Below, one piece after another: positions 48,226-57,098 of a stretch of DNA of 64,000 nucleotides. A program made the translations under genes and the position numbers. The notes under the pieces are model-generated. The model was not told the DNA's origin and searched no databases. It saw nothing but the letters and a program-made list of their open reading frames with translations. Every line of letters begins with the position of its first letter. Positions within the stretch are counted from its first letter, which is position 1. Source of the DNA: Cognaticolwellia aestuarii (GTDB lineage: Bacteria; Pseudomonadota; Gammaproteobacteria; Enterobacterales; Alteromonadaceae); the NCBI RefSeq assembly GCF_002000025.1, contig NZ_MUZV01000004.1:1-64000 (forward strand). The letters run 5' to 3'.

Positions 48226-49313
48226 TAATTTTGCTCAGATAACTCTGCTAATAAGTCAGCCTGGCTTTCCTGCATAATCGGTTCAAGAACTAATTGTAAA
48301 TTACCTTCCATAATTTCGTTTAAACGATAAAGTGTTAAATTAATACGATGATCACTCATTCGTCCTTGAGGAAAGTTATATGTACGAATTCGTTCAGAAC
48401 GATCGCCACTAGCCACTAAATTACGACGCGAAGACTCTTCAGCACTTCGACGTTTTTCATCTTCGGCTTGCTGTAAACGTGCTTGTAATACTGACATGGC
48501 TTGCGCACGGTTTTTATGCTGTGAACGTTGATCTTGACATTCAACTACTACACCACTTGGGATATGAGTAATACGAATAGCTGAATCCGTTTTGTTAACA
48601 TGCTGACCACCCGCACCAGAAGCACGGAAAGTATCAACTTTTAAATCCGCTTTATTGATTTCAATTGCTTGTGACTCTGGAATTTCAGGCATAACAACAA
48701 CCGTACAAGCTGAGGTATGAACACGGCCTTGTGATTCGGTTTCTGGTACACGTTGCACACGGTGGCCACCAGATTCATATTTCATTTGACCATACACGCC
48801 ATCGCCGTTAATTTTAGCAACAATCTCTTTGAAGCCGCCCTGCTCACTCTCATTTGAGTTCATTAACTCAATTTTCCAGCCTTGCTTTTCAGCATAACGG
48901 CTATACATGCGGAATAAATCGCCAGCAAAAATAGCCGCTTCATCACCGCCTGCGCCAGCACGAATTTCAACAAAACAATTGTTATCATCTTTTGGATCAC
49001 GAGGTAAAAGCAAAATTTGCAGTTCGCCGGTCATGTTCTCAACAGCTTTTTTAGCTTCTTTGAATTCTTCTTGCGCCATTTCACGCATATCAGGATCATC
49101 ATCCTTAAGCATTTCTTCAGCGGTAGCAAAATCATTTTCTGCTTCTTGATAAGCATGAAAAGCAGAAGTAACAACTTCTAGTTGTGAGAATTCTTTCGAT
49201 AACGCTTGGAACTTTTCTTGATCGGCAATCGTTTCAGGATCAGAAAGTAACGCTTGTACTTCTTCAAAGCGTTCGACAAGTATTTCAAGTTTTTGGTAAA
49301 CAGATTTATTCAT
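48225..49313 (-). CDS. prfA: Peptide chain release factor 1
   Basis: RF1 recognises UAA and UAG stop codons and triggers peptide release. Its 362 residues (E. coli 360) carry the catalytic GGQ in [14 protein letters not shown] and the codon-reading tripeptide PxT as PET ([12 protein letters not shown], where E. coli has PAT). N-terminal helical domain 1 and superdomain 2/4 are complete. It overlaps prmC by one base. A 336-base gap separates it from hemA upstream, so it may have its own promoter as well as hemA read-through. Confidence 0.97.
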   Translation of the reverse strand: MNKSVYQKLEILVERFEEVQALLSDPETIADQEKFQALSKEFSQLEVVTSAFHAYQEAENDFATAEEMLKDDDPDMREMAQEEFKEAKKAVENMTGELQILLLPRDPKDDNNCFVEIRAGAGGDEAAIFAGDLFRMYSRYAEKQGWKIELMNSNESEQGGFKEIVAKINGDGVYGQMKYESGGHRVQRVPETESQGRVHTSACTVVVMPEIPESQAIEINKADLKVDTFRASGAGGQHVNKTDSAIRITHIPSGVVVECQDQRSQHKNRAQAMSVLQARLQQAEDEKRRSAEESSRRNLVASGDRSERIRTYNFPQGRMSDHRINLTLYRLNEIMEGNLQLVLEPIMQESQADLLAELSEQN

Positions 49314-49649
49314 TAAATGATCTTATATAGTCAATAATTGATGAATTACCCGCGCATTATATTCGACTAAGCAGATAATTAGCAGTAGTTTATAACAAAT
49401 GGAATAAATAATTCACCGCAGCGAAGCATTAAAAGCTATAGAGGGCTAGGTTTATCGCACTAAAGTTGTGCAGAACAATATTCAATATCGACAGGCTAGA
49501 CAAGTCATAAGCCTCAGGGAGATGGCCAGTTTAACAACACTAAATTAGCTAAGCAGCCCATTTCTACCGGCTGATTAAATAAGGTCACTGTTGATGATAA
49601 AAGGAGTTTAACTCACGTTACGCTTTAAAGAGAACTGCCTTTATTCATA
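49314..49649. other. hemA-prfA spacer
   Basis: This stretch lies between hemA and prfA on the minus strand. No gene was recognised. It is longer than the hemA-prfA spacer of E. coli (about 40 bases) and may contain a separate prfA promoter; I saw no strong terminator. Confidence 0.45.
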
Positions 49650-50918
49650 CTATGCTTGATTATCTATATCAAAAATATCGCGTAAATAAACCAGTCTATC
49701 TAACTGACCGCCTTGTGCAGCTGATTGAATAGCGCTGGTTGGTGCATGCATAAATTTATTGGTAAGTTTGGTCGCAAGCTCTGCTATGACCGCTTCAGGC
49801 TTTTTATTCGCGGCTAATTGTTGCATCGCTTTTTCAAGTAATAAATCACGATTTTTTAGGCACTGTTTACGATAAGAAATTACCGTATCCTGAGTATTTA
49901 AGCCTCTAAGCCATGACATAAAGCTTGTTGATTGCTCTGAAACAATGCCCTCTGCTAATACGGCTTCTTTACGGCGATTATCTAAATTTTTTGCAATGAT
50001 ATTTTGTAAATCGTCAACAGTATAAAGAAAGACATCTTCTAGATCTGAAACTTGCTCTTCAATATCTCTAGGCACAGCTAAATCAACCATAAACATGGGA
50101 CGATGCTTTCTTTTCGTTAACGCTTTTTCAACCATACCTTTACCTATAATGGGCAAGGTACTACCTGTTGAGCTGATCACGATATCGGCATTGGCCATCA
50201 TTTCTGGTATTTGTGCTAGCGTAATAACATCAGCACCAAATTGTTTGGCCATATTCTCAGCACGACTTATAGTGCGATTTGCAACAGTAATATGACCAAC
50301 ATTATTTTCATATAAATGTTTAGCAACCAATTCAATAGTTTCACCTGCACCGACTAGGAGTACACGCGCTTTGTCTAAACTAGCGAAAATATGTTTGGCA
50401 AGGTTAACGGCAGCAAAAGCAACTGAAACTGCACTCGCGCCTATTTCGGTATCGGTTCTCACTTGCTTAGCAACGCCAAAGGTACGTTGAAACAGTCGAT
50501 CCATCACCAATGCCATAGAACCAGCAGCTTTTGCTTGATTATAAGCTTGCTTCATTTGCCCTAAAATTTGCGGCTCGCCAAGTACTAATGAGTCTAGGCC
50601 ACAAGCAACGCGCATCATATGATTTACCGCTTGCTGATCTTGATGCCAATATAAGCTTGGGGTAATAATTGAAGCCGGTACATTATGATGTTGCTCTAAC
50701 CAACGCACTAAACGCTCTTGCGTTAACGCTACATCACCTTCTTGCACGATATAAAGTTCAGTTCGGTTACAAGTAGATAAAATCGCGGCCTCTTTACAAT
50801 CAGCTGAATCTAATAGTTCTTGCAACGCCATACTCAGGTTATCAGGGTTAAAAGAGATCTTTTCCCTAACGGCAACCGGAGCGGTTTTATGATTGATACC
50901 TACTGCAACTATTGACAT
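49650..50918 (-). CDS. hemA: Glutamyl-tRNA reductase
   Basis: HemA reduces glutamyl-tRNA to glutamate-1-semialdehyde, the first committed step of haem and tetrapyrrole synthesis by the C5 route. Its 422 residues (E. coli 418) show the catalytic cysteine in ILSTCNRTELY and the opening GINHKTAPVAVREKI. GEPQILGQMKQAY, the NADPH-binding VLLVGAGETIELVAKHL and ADIVISSTGS also match, and the C-terminal dimerisation domain is complete. The gene is divergent from lolB, and the shared 278-base region should hold both promoters. Confidence 0.97.
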   Translation of the reverse strand: MSIVAVGINHKTAPVAVREKISFNPDNLSMALQELLDSADCKEAAILSTCNRTELYIVQEGDVALTQERLVRWLEQHHNVPASIITPSLYWHQDQQAVNHMMRVACGLDSLVLGEPQILGQMKQAYNQAKAAGSMALVMDRLFQRTFGVAKQVRTDTEIGASAVSVAFAAVNLAKHIFASLDKARVLLVGAGETIELVAKHLYENNVGHITVANRTISRAENMAKQFGADVITLAQIPEMMANADIVISSTGSTLPIIGKGMVEKALTKRKHRPMFMVDLAVPRDIEEQVSDLEDVFLYTVDDLQNIIAKNLDNRRKEAVLAEGIVSEQSTSFMSWLRGLNTQDTVISYRKQCLKNRDLLLEKAMQQLAANKKPEAVIAELATKLTNKFMHAPTSAIQSAAQGGQLDRLVYLRDIFDIDNQA

Positions 50919-51196
50919 ATGAGTATATTAAATCCAAAAAATTTAAATGGCAGGCAAAGTCTGCTGCGAATAACCAATTATCTTCGTGCGCATTATACGC
51001 AGCTAATAACGGGTTAGCTCTATTATCAGCCAGACAATGAAAAAAACCTATGATCTGTGACAAAAAATCGCGATAATTTTACGAAAGATCACATTAAATT
51101 GAAAGTGCCGAATGAATGATTGCCCATATGTTTTGGTTATTTGTTATTATTCTCACTTAAACAATCGGGTTTTAAACCGAATTATTCAGGAATGCT

Positions 51197-51811
51197 ATGC
51201 GCAGTAAGTTTCTCATTGTTTTATTATTTGTCAGTATATTAAGTGCTTGTACTAGCATTAATGACAGGCCTGTTGAAAGTAATACAGCAAGCCAAGGTAT
51301 TGACAGTCGCAATAAACAAATATCACAACTAACACGCTGGACCATTAATGGCAAAATAGCTTTTATCAACAATCAAGAACGTCAAAGTGCAACACTGCAT
51401 TGGCAAAAAGATGAAGCTGAAAAAACAGAATCATTAAACTTATCCACCTTGTTTGGCATTAAAGTCTTGGAGCTGAACCAACAACGAGACAACTTCACCT
51501 TAGAAGTCGATGGCGAATACTACCAAACACAAGATTTGGACTACTTAATATATTCGCTAACGGGCTTAAATTTACCAACTCGTGCCATGAGTCATTGGTT
51601 AAAAGGCATTGCCTTTTTGCCTACCGACAAACTGACATACAACGAAAAAACACAACTACCAGAGTCTTTGCTCAGTTACTACAATGATAAAAAATGGCTG
51701 ATTAAATATAGTCAATACCACCATATAGGTCGCTACCAATTAGCTAAGCAACTGACGATTTCACAAGGTAATTTACGCATAAAGATTGCCATTCATTCAT
51801 GGAATATTTAA
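51197..51811 (+). CDS. lolB: Outer-membrane lipoprotein LolB
   Basis: LolB receives lipoproteins from the periplasmic carrier LolA and inserts them in the outer membrane. Its 204 residues begin with a lipoprotein signal peptide ending in LSACTS; Asp is absent after the cysteine, consistent with outer-membrane sorting. The LolB-typical LTRWTINGKIAFINNQERQSATLHWQK and WLKGIAFLP segments follow. The protruding-loop residue region near TLFGIK is retained. The gene starts the lolB-ispE-prs set, with ispE beginning 10 bases after the stop. Confidence 0.95.
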   Translation: MRSKFLIVLLFVSILSACTSINDRPVESNTASQGIDSRNKQISQLTRWTINGKIAFINNQERQSATLHWQKDEAEKTESLNLSTLFGIKVLELNQQRDNFTLEVDGEYYQTQDLDYLIYSLTGLNLPTRAMSHWLKGIAFLPTDKLTYNEKTQLPESLLSYYNDKKWLIKYSQYHHIGRYQLAKQLTISQGNLRIKIAIHSWNI

Positions 51812-51821
51812 CGAGGTTGTT

Positions 51822-52682
51822 TTGAATAAACACGTATTTCATTCATTCCCTTCACCAGCAAAACTGAACTTGTTCTTACATATTGTGGGTAGAATGGATA
51901 ATGGTTACCACCAGTTAGAAACCGTTTTTCAATTTCTTGACTATCATGACACCATTGATTTAAAGGTCACTGAAGATAAAGCGATCACATTACTAACCCC
52001 TATCCCTGGTGTCGACAATAGCGACAACTTAATCGTCAAAGCAGCTGTGCTGCTACAAGAACACAGTCAATGTCAGCTGGGCGTAGACATTAAGCTAGAA
52101 AAGTTACTTCCTATGGGCGGTGGCTTGGGTGGTGGTTCATCAAATGCCGCGACAATATTATTAGCACTTAATGCTCTTTGGCAAACTCAACTTACTATTA
52201 CGCAACTTGCCGAACTTGGTGTCAAACTTGGTGCTGACGTTCCCATTTTTGTTCATGGCTTTGCGGCTTTTGCCCAAGGTATCGGCGAACAGTTAACACC
52301 GGCTTCGCCAAAAACTTATTGGTATTTAGTTGCCAAACCTAATTGCAGTATTTCTACACAAAGTGTTTTTAACGCAGAAGATTTAACTCGCGATACACCG
52401 GCTATACGTTATAGCGATGATGATATCGAAAATTATCACAATGATTGTCAAACTTGGGTAATAAAACACTACCCTGAGGTTGCCAAACTACTGGCTTGGT
52501 TGGTAGAATACGCGCCGTCTCAAATGACTGGAACTGGTGCGTGTATATTTTCACGTTTTAGCTCTAAACAAGACGCGTGCTACGTACAATCTTTATTGCC
52601 AAACGGCATAGAGTCATTCGTAGCAGAAGGACTCAATCAATCGCCCTTACATGCTGTAATTGCAGCAGTAAACGACAATTAA
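51822..52682 (+). CDS. ispE: 4-diphosphocytidyl-2-C-methyl-D-erythritol kinase
   Basis: IspE phosphorylates the 2-hydroxyl of CDP-methylerythritol in the MEP route to isoprenoids. The 286 residues (E. coli 283) are of the GHMP kinase fold: PSPAKLNLFLHIVGRMDNGYHQLETVF at the start, the ATP-binding MGGGLGGGSSNAATILLALN and the C-terminal MTGTGACIFSRF. I chose the TTG at 51822, preceded by GAGG at 5-6 bases, over an upstream TTG inside lolB because homologues begin here. It is translated as part of the lolB operon. Confidence 0.94.
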   Translation: MNKHVFHSFPSPAKLNLFLHIVGRMDNGYHQLETVFQFLDYHDTIDLKVTEDKAITLLTPIPGVDNSDNLIVKAAVLLQEHSQCQLGVDIKLEKLLPMGGGLGGGSSNAATILLALNALWQTQLTITQLAELGVKLGADVPIFVHGFAAFAQGIGEQLTPASPKTYWYLVAKPNCSISTQSVFNAEDLTRDTPAIRYSDDDIENYHNDCQTWVIKHYPEVAKLLAWLVEYAPSQMTGTGACIFSRFSSKQDACYVQSLLPNGIESFVAEGLNQSPLHAVIAAVNDN

Positions 52683-52806
52683 GTTCGGATGAAATTTCAT
52701 ATATATGCCACTAAAACTGGCAAAAATAAAATAATTTGCTGATATTTAACTTACCGTTTAATTCAGTATCGTAATTTAGATGTCAAAAATTTCTGAGGAA
52801 CTGACA

Positions 52807-53754
52807 GTGCCTGACATGAAGATTTTTGCGGGTAACGCCACCCCTGAACTGGCCAAACAAATCGCTAATCGCTTATACATCACCTTAGGCGAAGCCAAGA
52901 TTGGTAGTTTTAGTGATGGTGAAATTAGTGTTGAAATTACCGAAAACGTGCGTGGTGCAGATGTTTTTATTATTCAATCAACATGTGCCCCTACTAACGA
53001 TAACTTAATGGAACTAATCGTGATGATTGATGCGCTACGCCGTGCATCAGCTGGACGTATTACTGCCGTTATGCCTTATTTTGGTTATGCACGTCAAGAC
53101 CGTCGTGTACGCAGCGCTCGTGTACCTATCACAGCGAAAGTTGTTGCTGATTTCTTATCAAGTGTGGGTGTTGACCGTGTCTTAACGGTTGATTTACACG
53201 CTGAGCAAATCCAAGGCTTTTTTGATGTACCAGTAGACAATGTTTTTGGTACACCTATCTTACTAGAAGATATGTTAGAGCGTAATATTGAAAATCCAGT
53301 CGTTGTTTCTCCTGATATTGGTGGTGTTGTGCGTGCGCGTGCCGTTGCCAAATTATTAGATGATGCTGACCTTGCGATTATCGATAAACGTCGCCCTAAA
53401 GCAAACGTTGCGCAAGTTATGCATATTATTGGTGATGTTAAAGGTCGTGACTGTTTCATTGTTGACGATATGATTGATACTGGTGGCACATTAGCAAAAG
53501 CCGCTGAAGCGTTAAAAGATCACGGTGCTAAGCGCGTATTTGCTTATGCTACTCACCCTGTACTTTCAGGCAACGCTGCAGAAAACTTGAAAAATTCAGT
53601 TATTGATGAAGTGGTCGTAACTGATTCAATTCCACTGTCAGATGAAATCAAAGCACTTGGTAAAGTTCGCCAACTTACGCTAAGTGGCATGTTGTCAGAA
53701 GCGATTCGCCGTGTTTGTAACGAAGAATCGATTTCTGCGATGTTTGATGCTTAA
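52807..53754 (+). CDS. prs: Ribose-phosphate pyrophosphokinase
   Basis: Prs makes phosphoribosyl pyrophosphate from ribose 5-phosphate and ATP, feeding purine, pyrimidine, histidine and NAD synthesis. With the GTG start at 52807 it has 315 residues, exactly the E. coli length, and the first codons (valine, proline, aspartate, methionine, lysine) match; GAGG lies 8 bases upstream. Key elements are [34 protein letters not shown] (ATP loop), [13 protein letters not shown] and the PRPP-binding [14 protein letters not shown]. It ends with a strong terminator. Confidence 0.97.
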   Translation: MPDMKIFAGNATPELAKQIANRLYITLGEAKIGSFSDGEISVEITENVRGADVFIIQSTCAPTNDNLMELIVMIDALRRASAGRITAVMPYFGYARQDRRVRSARVPITAKVVADFLSSVGVDRVLTVDLHAEQIQGFFDVPVDNVFGTPILLEDMLERNIENPVVVSPDIGGVVRARAVAKLLDDADLAIIDKRRPKANVAQVMHIIGDVKGRDCFIVDDMIDTGGTLAKAAEALKDHGAKRVFAYATHPVLSGNAAENLKNSVIDEVVVTDSIPLSDEIKALGKVRQLTLSGMLSEAIRRVCNEESISAMFDA

Positions 53755-53782
53755 TCAAATTTAGCAAACTTCTGCAATGCAT

Positions 53783-53807
53783 AAAAAAGCACCTTAGGGT
53801 GCTTTTT
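53783..53807. terminator. Bidirectional terminator between prs and nasA
   Basis: Arms AAAAAGCACC (53784-53793) and GGTGCTTTTT (53798-53807) flank a 4-base loop. It lies 30 bases past the prs stop and 46 bases past the convergent nasA stop, and T-runs exist on both strands. Confidence 0.87.
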
Positions 53808-53852
53808 ATTATCTTGGCATTAGGCCACAATATTCACATACCTGTAATGCTG

Positions 53853-56609
53853 TCAAGGCAATACAGTCGCTATCTTAAGCCCTGCATGACGGCTATGCTC
53901 TGTTATCATATTGGCAAGTTCAGGCTTACAAGATCCACAATTAGTACCACACTTTAAGCGTTCTCCTAATTGTTCAACTGTTGCTGCACCTGCCTTTATT
54001 GCATCAACAATAGTGTTTTGTGCAATATTAAAACAAGAACAAACTTGCTTGCCTAGGCTAAATTCACTGCTAGCTTGACCAAGCAACAACGCTTGTATAT
54101 CACTGAATTCTAGAATACCTTTACTGAACAAATGCTGTAGCCAAGCACTTTCAAATACAGGCCAATGCCTCGAAACATAGCAAACAAAAAGTAATTTTTT
54201 ATCCGCTAATAAAATAATGTACTGTGTCGTGGCATCACCAAAACTCAGCCACTCTAGATTTAACGGTAATGCTGATGTTATGTCTTCTTTCTCATCTATT
54301 TTTCGATTGCTTTTCTCATCAACCAACTGCTGGCACCATAACATCAGATCGGTTATCGGGGTTTTATTCGCCATGCTTAATTGCATGCCGTAATTGGTCT
54401 TATTTTTTAACCAGAAAGTAATATTCTTCACTGCAGCCTTGACATCTATCTGAGCTAAGAGTGCATCATCAATATGGCACTCTATAAATTGCTCGAACCG
54501 AGTACTCTTAATTGCCACCGGCACTTGCTTACTTTCCGGTTGCCCAGATATAGCGTCAACAATGCTCGGGTACAAACGGCTAGCATTAGCATGTGAAGCA
54601 AATTGTTCATTCCAATGAATCGACATAAAACATTCGTTATCACGTATGCCATTGTCAAATTGAACTTGCAACAGAACCGGCTCAGTACCAGAGCAAGCTG
54701 AATGAATCGCTACAATATCATTCTCCATTACATCTAATGCAACGGCATCTCGTGAATTAAGATATAAGTAAGGTTTCGTAGTGTGTTGAGTTAATTCATA
54801 TGCTAAACCGGTGCGCGTCATACTATGCCAATGATCCCTTAAGCGACCGCTATTTAAGCTAAAAGGGAAGTTTGTATTGGTTACTAGTACGGAGGATTTC
54901 GGCGTAACAGCAAAGAGCTGTGCTTTTTGGCTATTAGTAGCAAAACATCCATTTTCAAACACTTGTGAACAACCTGTTGGATAATCTCTATTGATTGGCC
55001 ATTGCATAGGTTTGAGCTTATCGTAAGCCTCAAGAGATAAACTCGCTAAGCCGGAAATATCAAAAATACGATTTGACTGTTGATTGACAGCAGTTAAGCC
55101 GGCAAACTCAGTGAATACTTCGCTAACATGCTGATAGTCAAAGCCTGAAAATCCCATAGCGTTAGCGACATCCGCAATAATTTTCCAGTCGTGACGAGCT
55201 TGTCCCGTCGGTGCTTGCACCGCTCTTTGTCGAGAAATACGACGTTCGGAGTTAGTCACCGTGCCATTTTTTTCTAACCAAGGCGTAGCTGGTAGTTTAA
55301 TATCAGCAAGCGCTAACGTGTCATTATCGCTAACACAATCAGAAACCACCACTAATGGACACTGAGTTAGTGCGCGCTTAATTTTATCGCGCTCTGGTAA
55401 GCTCACCATAGGGTTTGTTGCCATGATCCAAACGGCTTTAATTTCCCCTCGCTCGATAGCATCAAACATCTCCACCGCACTCTTACCTGCCGAGCTCACC
55501 ATGGTAGGCGATTGCCAATAACTTTGCACATGGTCACGATGTGCTTTATTGTCAATATCAAGATGCGCTGTTAACTGATTAGCCAAGCCGCCAACCTCTC
55601 GACCGCCCATGGCATTGGGCTGCCCCGTAATAGAAAATGGACCACAACCTGGTTTGGCTATTTTACCACTGGCTAAATGACAATTAATAATGCTATGGCA
55701 TTTATCAACCCCAGTACTTGATTGGTTAATGCCCATTGAATACAGCGTAATAGCTGAGTCACTAGCAACAAATAACTGATAAACCTGTATAAGCTGACTC
55801 TGTTCAATATCACAATAACGAGCAACACGCGCAATCGACCATAATGATGCTTGGGCTAAAGCATCATCCCCTCCCTCAGTATGGGCAACTAAGTAGTTTT
55901 GATCTAAGCCGCCATGCAGAGATAAGTAATATAATAAACCATTAAAAAATGCCGCATCGGTGCCGGGTTTAATGGCAAGATGATAATCTGCCGCGACACT
56001 GGTGGCTGTAGCGCGCGGGTCAATAACCACTAATTTCATATTAGGGTTAATTTTTCTTGCTCGCTCAATACGTTGAAATAAAACAGGATGTGTCCACGCG
56101 GCATTTGAACCGGTGATTAATAGCAGCTCAGTAGTTTCTAGGTCGCGATAATTACACGGCACGACATCTTCACCAAAGCTGCGTTTATAAGCAGCAACCG
56201 CTGATGACATACAAAGCCGTGAATTAGTGTCAATATTGCCCGAGCCGATATAACCTTTCATGAGTTTATTGGCGAGATAATAATCTTCGGTCAATAATTG
56301 CCCAGAGACATAAAATGCTACTGAATTTTTGCCATATTTTTTAATGGTATCAGCAAAACCTTTGGCAACTTGCTCAATAGCATCAATCCAAGGCACTTTT
56401 TGACCTTTTACCTCTGGAAAAAGTAAGCGCCCGCTATCGCCAAGAGTATTAAGTAAATTACTACCTTTAACACAAAGCCGACCAAAATTTGCTGGGTGAT
56501 CAGCACTAGCTTGCAGCTTTTTAGCTTTTTCACTTTGCTTAGTAATATCAATACCACAACCGACGCCACAATAAGCACAGGTACTTTCGATGATTTGCTC
56601 AGCTTGCAC
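53853..56609 (-). CDS. nasA: Assimilatory nitrate reductase catalytic subunit
   Basis: This enzyme reduces nitrate to nitrite in the cytoplasm with a bis-MGD molybdenum cofactor and a 4Fe-4S cluster. It has about 918 residues. Cluster cysteines are in STCAYCGVGCGIDI plus RLCVKGSN. Molybdopterin domains follow, including SRLCMSSAVAAYKRSFGEDV, which carries the probable molybdenum-ligand cysteine, ATNPMVSLP and GQPNAMGGREVGG. The C-terminal end holds a BFD-like [2Fe-2S] domain, CSCFNIAQNTIVDAIK with CGTNCGSCKPE, as in NasA proteins that accept electrons without a separate NasC. I chose the GTG at 56609, which follows GGGGGA and begins at the conserved region; an ATG lies 10 codons earlier. It is last in the nirB-nirD-nasA unit. 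Confidence 0.95.
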   Translation of the reverse strand: MQAEQIIESTCAYCGVGCGIDITKQSEKAKKLQASADHPANFGRLCVKGSNLLNTLGDSGRLLFPEVKGQKVPWIDAIEQVAKGFADTIKKYGKNSVAFYVSGQLLTEDYYLANKLMKGYIGSGNIDTNSRLCMSSAVAAYKRSFGEDVVPCNYRDLETTELLLITGSNAAWTHPVLFQRIERARKINPNMKLVVIDPRATATSVAADYHLAIKPGTDAAFFNGLLYYLSLHGGLDQNYLVAHTEGGDDALAQASLWSIARVARYCDIEQSQLIQVYQLFVASDSAITLYSMGINQSSTGVDKCHSIINCHLASGKIAKPGCGPFSITGQPNAMGGREVGGLANQLTAHLDIDNKAHRDHVQSYWQSPTMVSSAGKSAVEMFDAIERGEIKAVWIMATNPMVSLPERDKIKRALTQCPLVVVSDCVSDNDTLALADIKLPATPWLEKNGTVTNSERRISRQRAVQAPTGQARHDWKIIADVANAMGFSGFDYQHVSEVFTEFAGLTAVNQQSNRIFDISGLASLSLEAYDKLKPMQWPINRDYPTGCSQVFENGCFATNSQKAQLFAVTPKSSVLVTNTNFPFSLNSGRLRDHWHSMTRTGLAYELTQHTTKPYLYLNSRDAVALDVMENDIVAIHSACSGTEPVLLQVQFDNGIRDNECFMSIHWNEQFASHANASRLYPSIVDAISGQPESKQVPVAIKSTRFEQFIECHIDDALLAQIDVKAAVKNITFWLKNKTNYGMQLSMANKTPITDLMLWCQQLVDEKSNRKIDEKEDITSALPLNLEWLSFGDATTQYIILLADKKLLFVCYVSRHWPVFESAWLQHLFSKGILEFSDIQALLLGQASSEFSLGKQVCSCFNIAQNTIVDAIKAGAATVEQLGERLKCGTNCGSCKPELANMITEHSRHAGLKIATVLP

Positions 56610-56698
56610 TATTATCCCCCAAAGGCATTGTGTTTTCACAATACCTGCTTACGTATTAATTATATGACCTACGCGACTTAGAAAACTCGTTAATAAGC

Positions 56699-57088
56699 TT
56701 AAACCAACAACTGAACTTGCTGATTCATAATGCGTACTGGATAGTTTTTGACACTAATGTCTTGCTGTAAGCACTGACCAGTTTGTAATGAGAAGTGTTG
56801 CTTAAATAATGGTGAGGCGACAACCAGATTTTCACCAATACTGCCAACAATACCGCGATAAAGTACATTCGCTTTGCCAATAGGGTCATAGTTACCAATG
56901 GCGTAGACTTGTTGCTCTGTATCTGGCAAGTGAAAAATAGCAACTTGTTCATCAACGACGGTTTTATCGCTTTGCTCCAAAAGCGCACATACACCTGAAT
57001 TTGAGATCAAATCTTCCATTTGACAAACCGTTTGCCATTGCTGATCTTCTAATGAACTTGGCCATTGGGTTACTGTTTTTAACGACAT
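56699..57088 (-). CDS. nirD: Nitrite reductase small subunit
   Basis: NirD is the Rieske-like small subunit of the cytoplasmic NADH-dependent nitrite reductase. With the ATG at 57088 (AAGGAAAAAAT directly upstream) it has 129 residues; the frame is open nine codons further, into nirB. Family parts include WQTVCQMEDLISNSGVCALL, VAIFHLPD, VYAIGNYDPIGKANVLYRGIVG and VASPLFKQHFSLQTGQC. The Rieske cysteine/histidine cluster ligands are lacking, as usual for NirD. It starts 10 bases after the nirB stop, and nasA follows. Confidence 0.94.
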   Translation of the reverse strand: MSLKTVTQWPSSLEDQQWQTVCQMEDLISNSGVCALLEQSDKTVVDEQVAIFHLPDTEQQVYAIGNYDPIGKANVLYRGIVGSIGENLVVASPLFKQHFSLQTGQCLQQDISVKNYPVRIMNQQVQLLV

Positions 57089-57098
57089 ATTTTTTTCC

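Noticed and set aside
48225-49313. PET instead of PAT in the RF1 codon-recognition tripeptide, considered as altered stop-codon reading
   Set aside because: The motif is PxT with the middle position variable; proline and threonine are kept, so standard UAA/UAG reading is expected.
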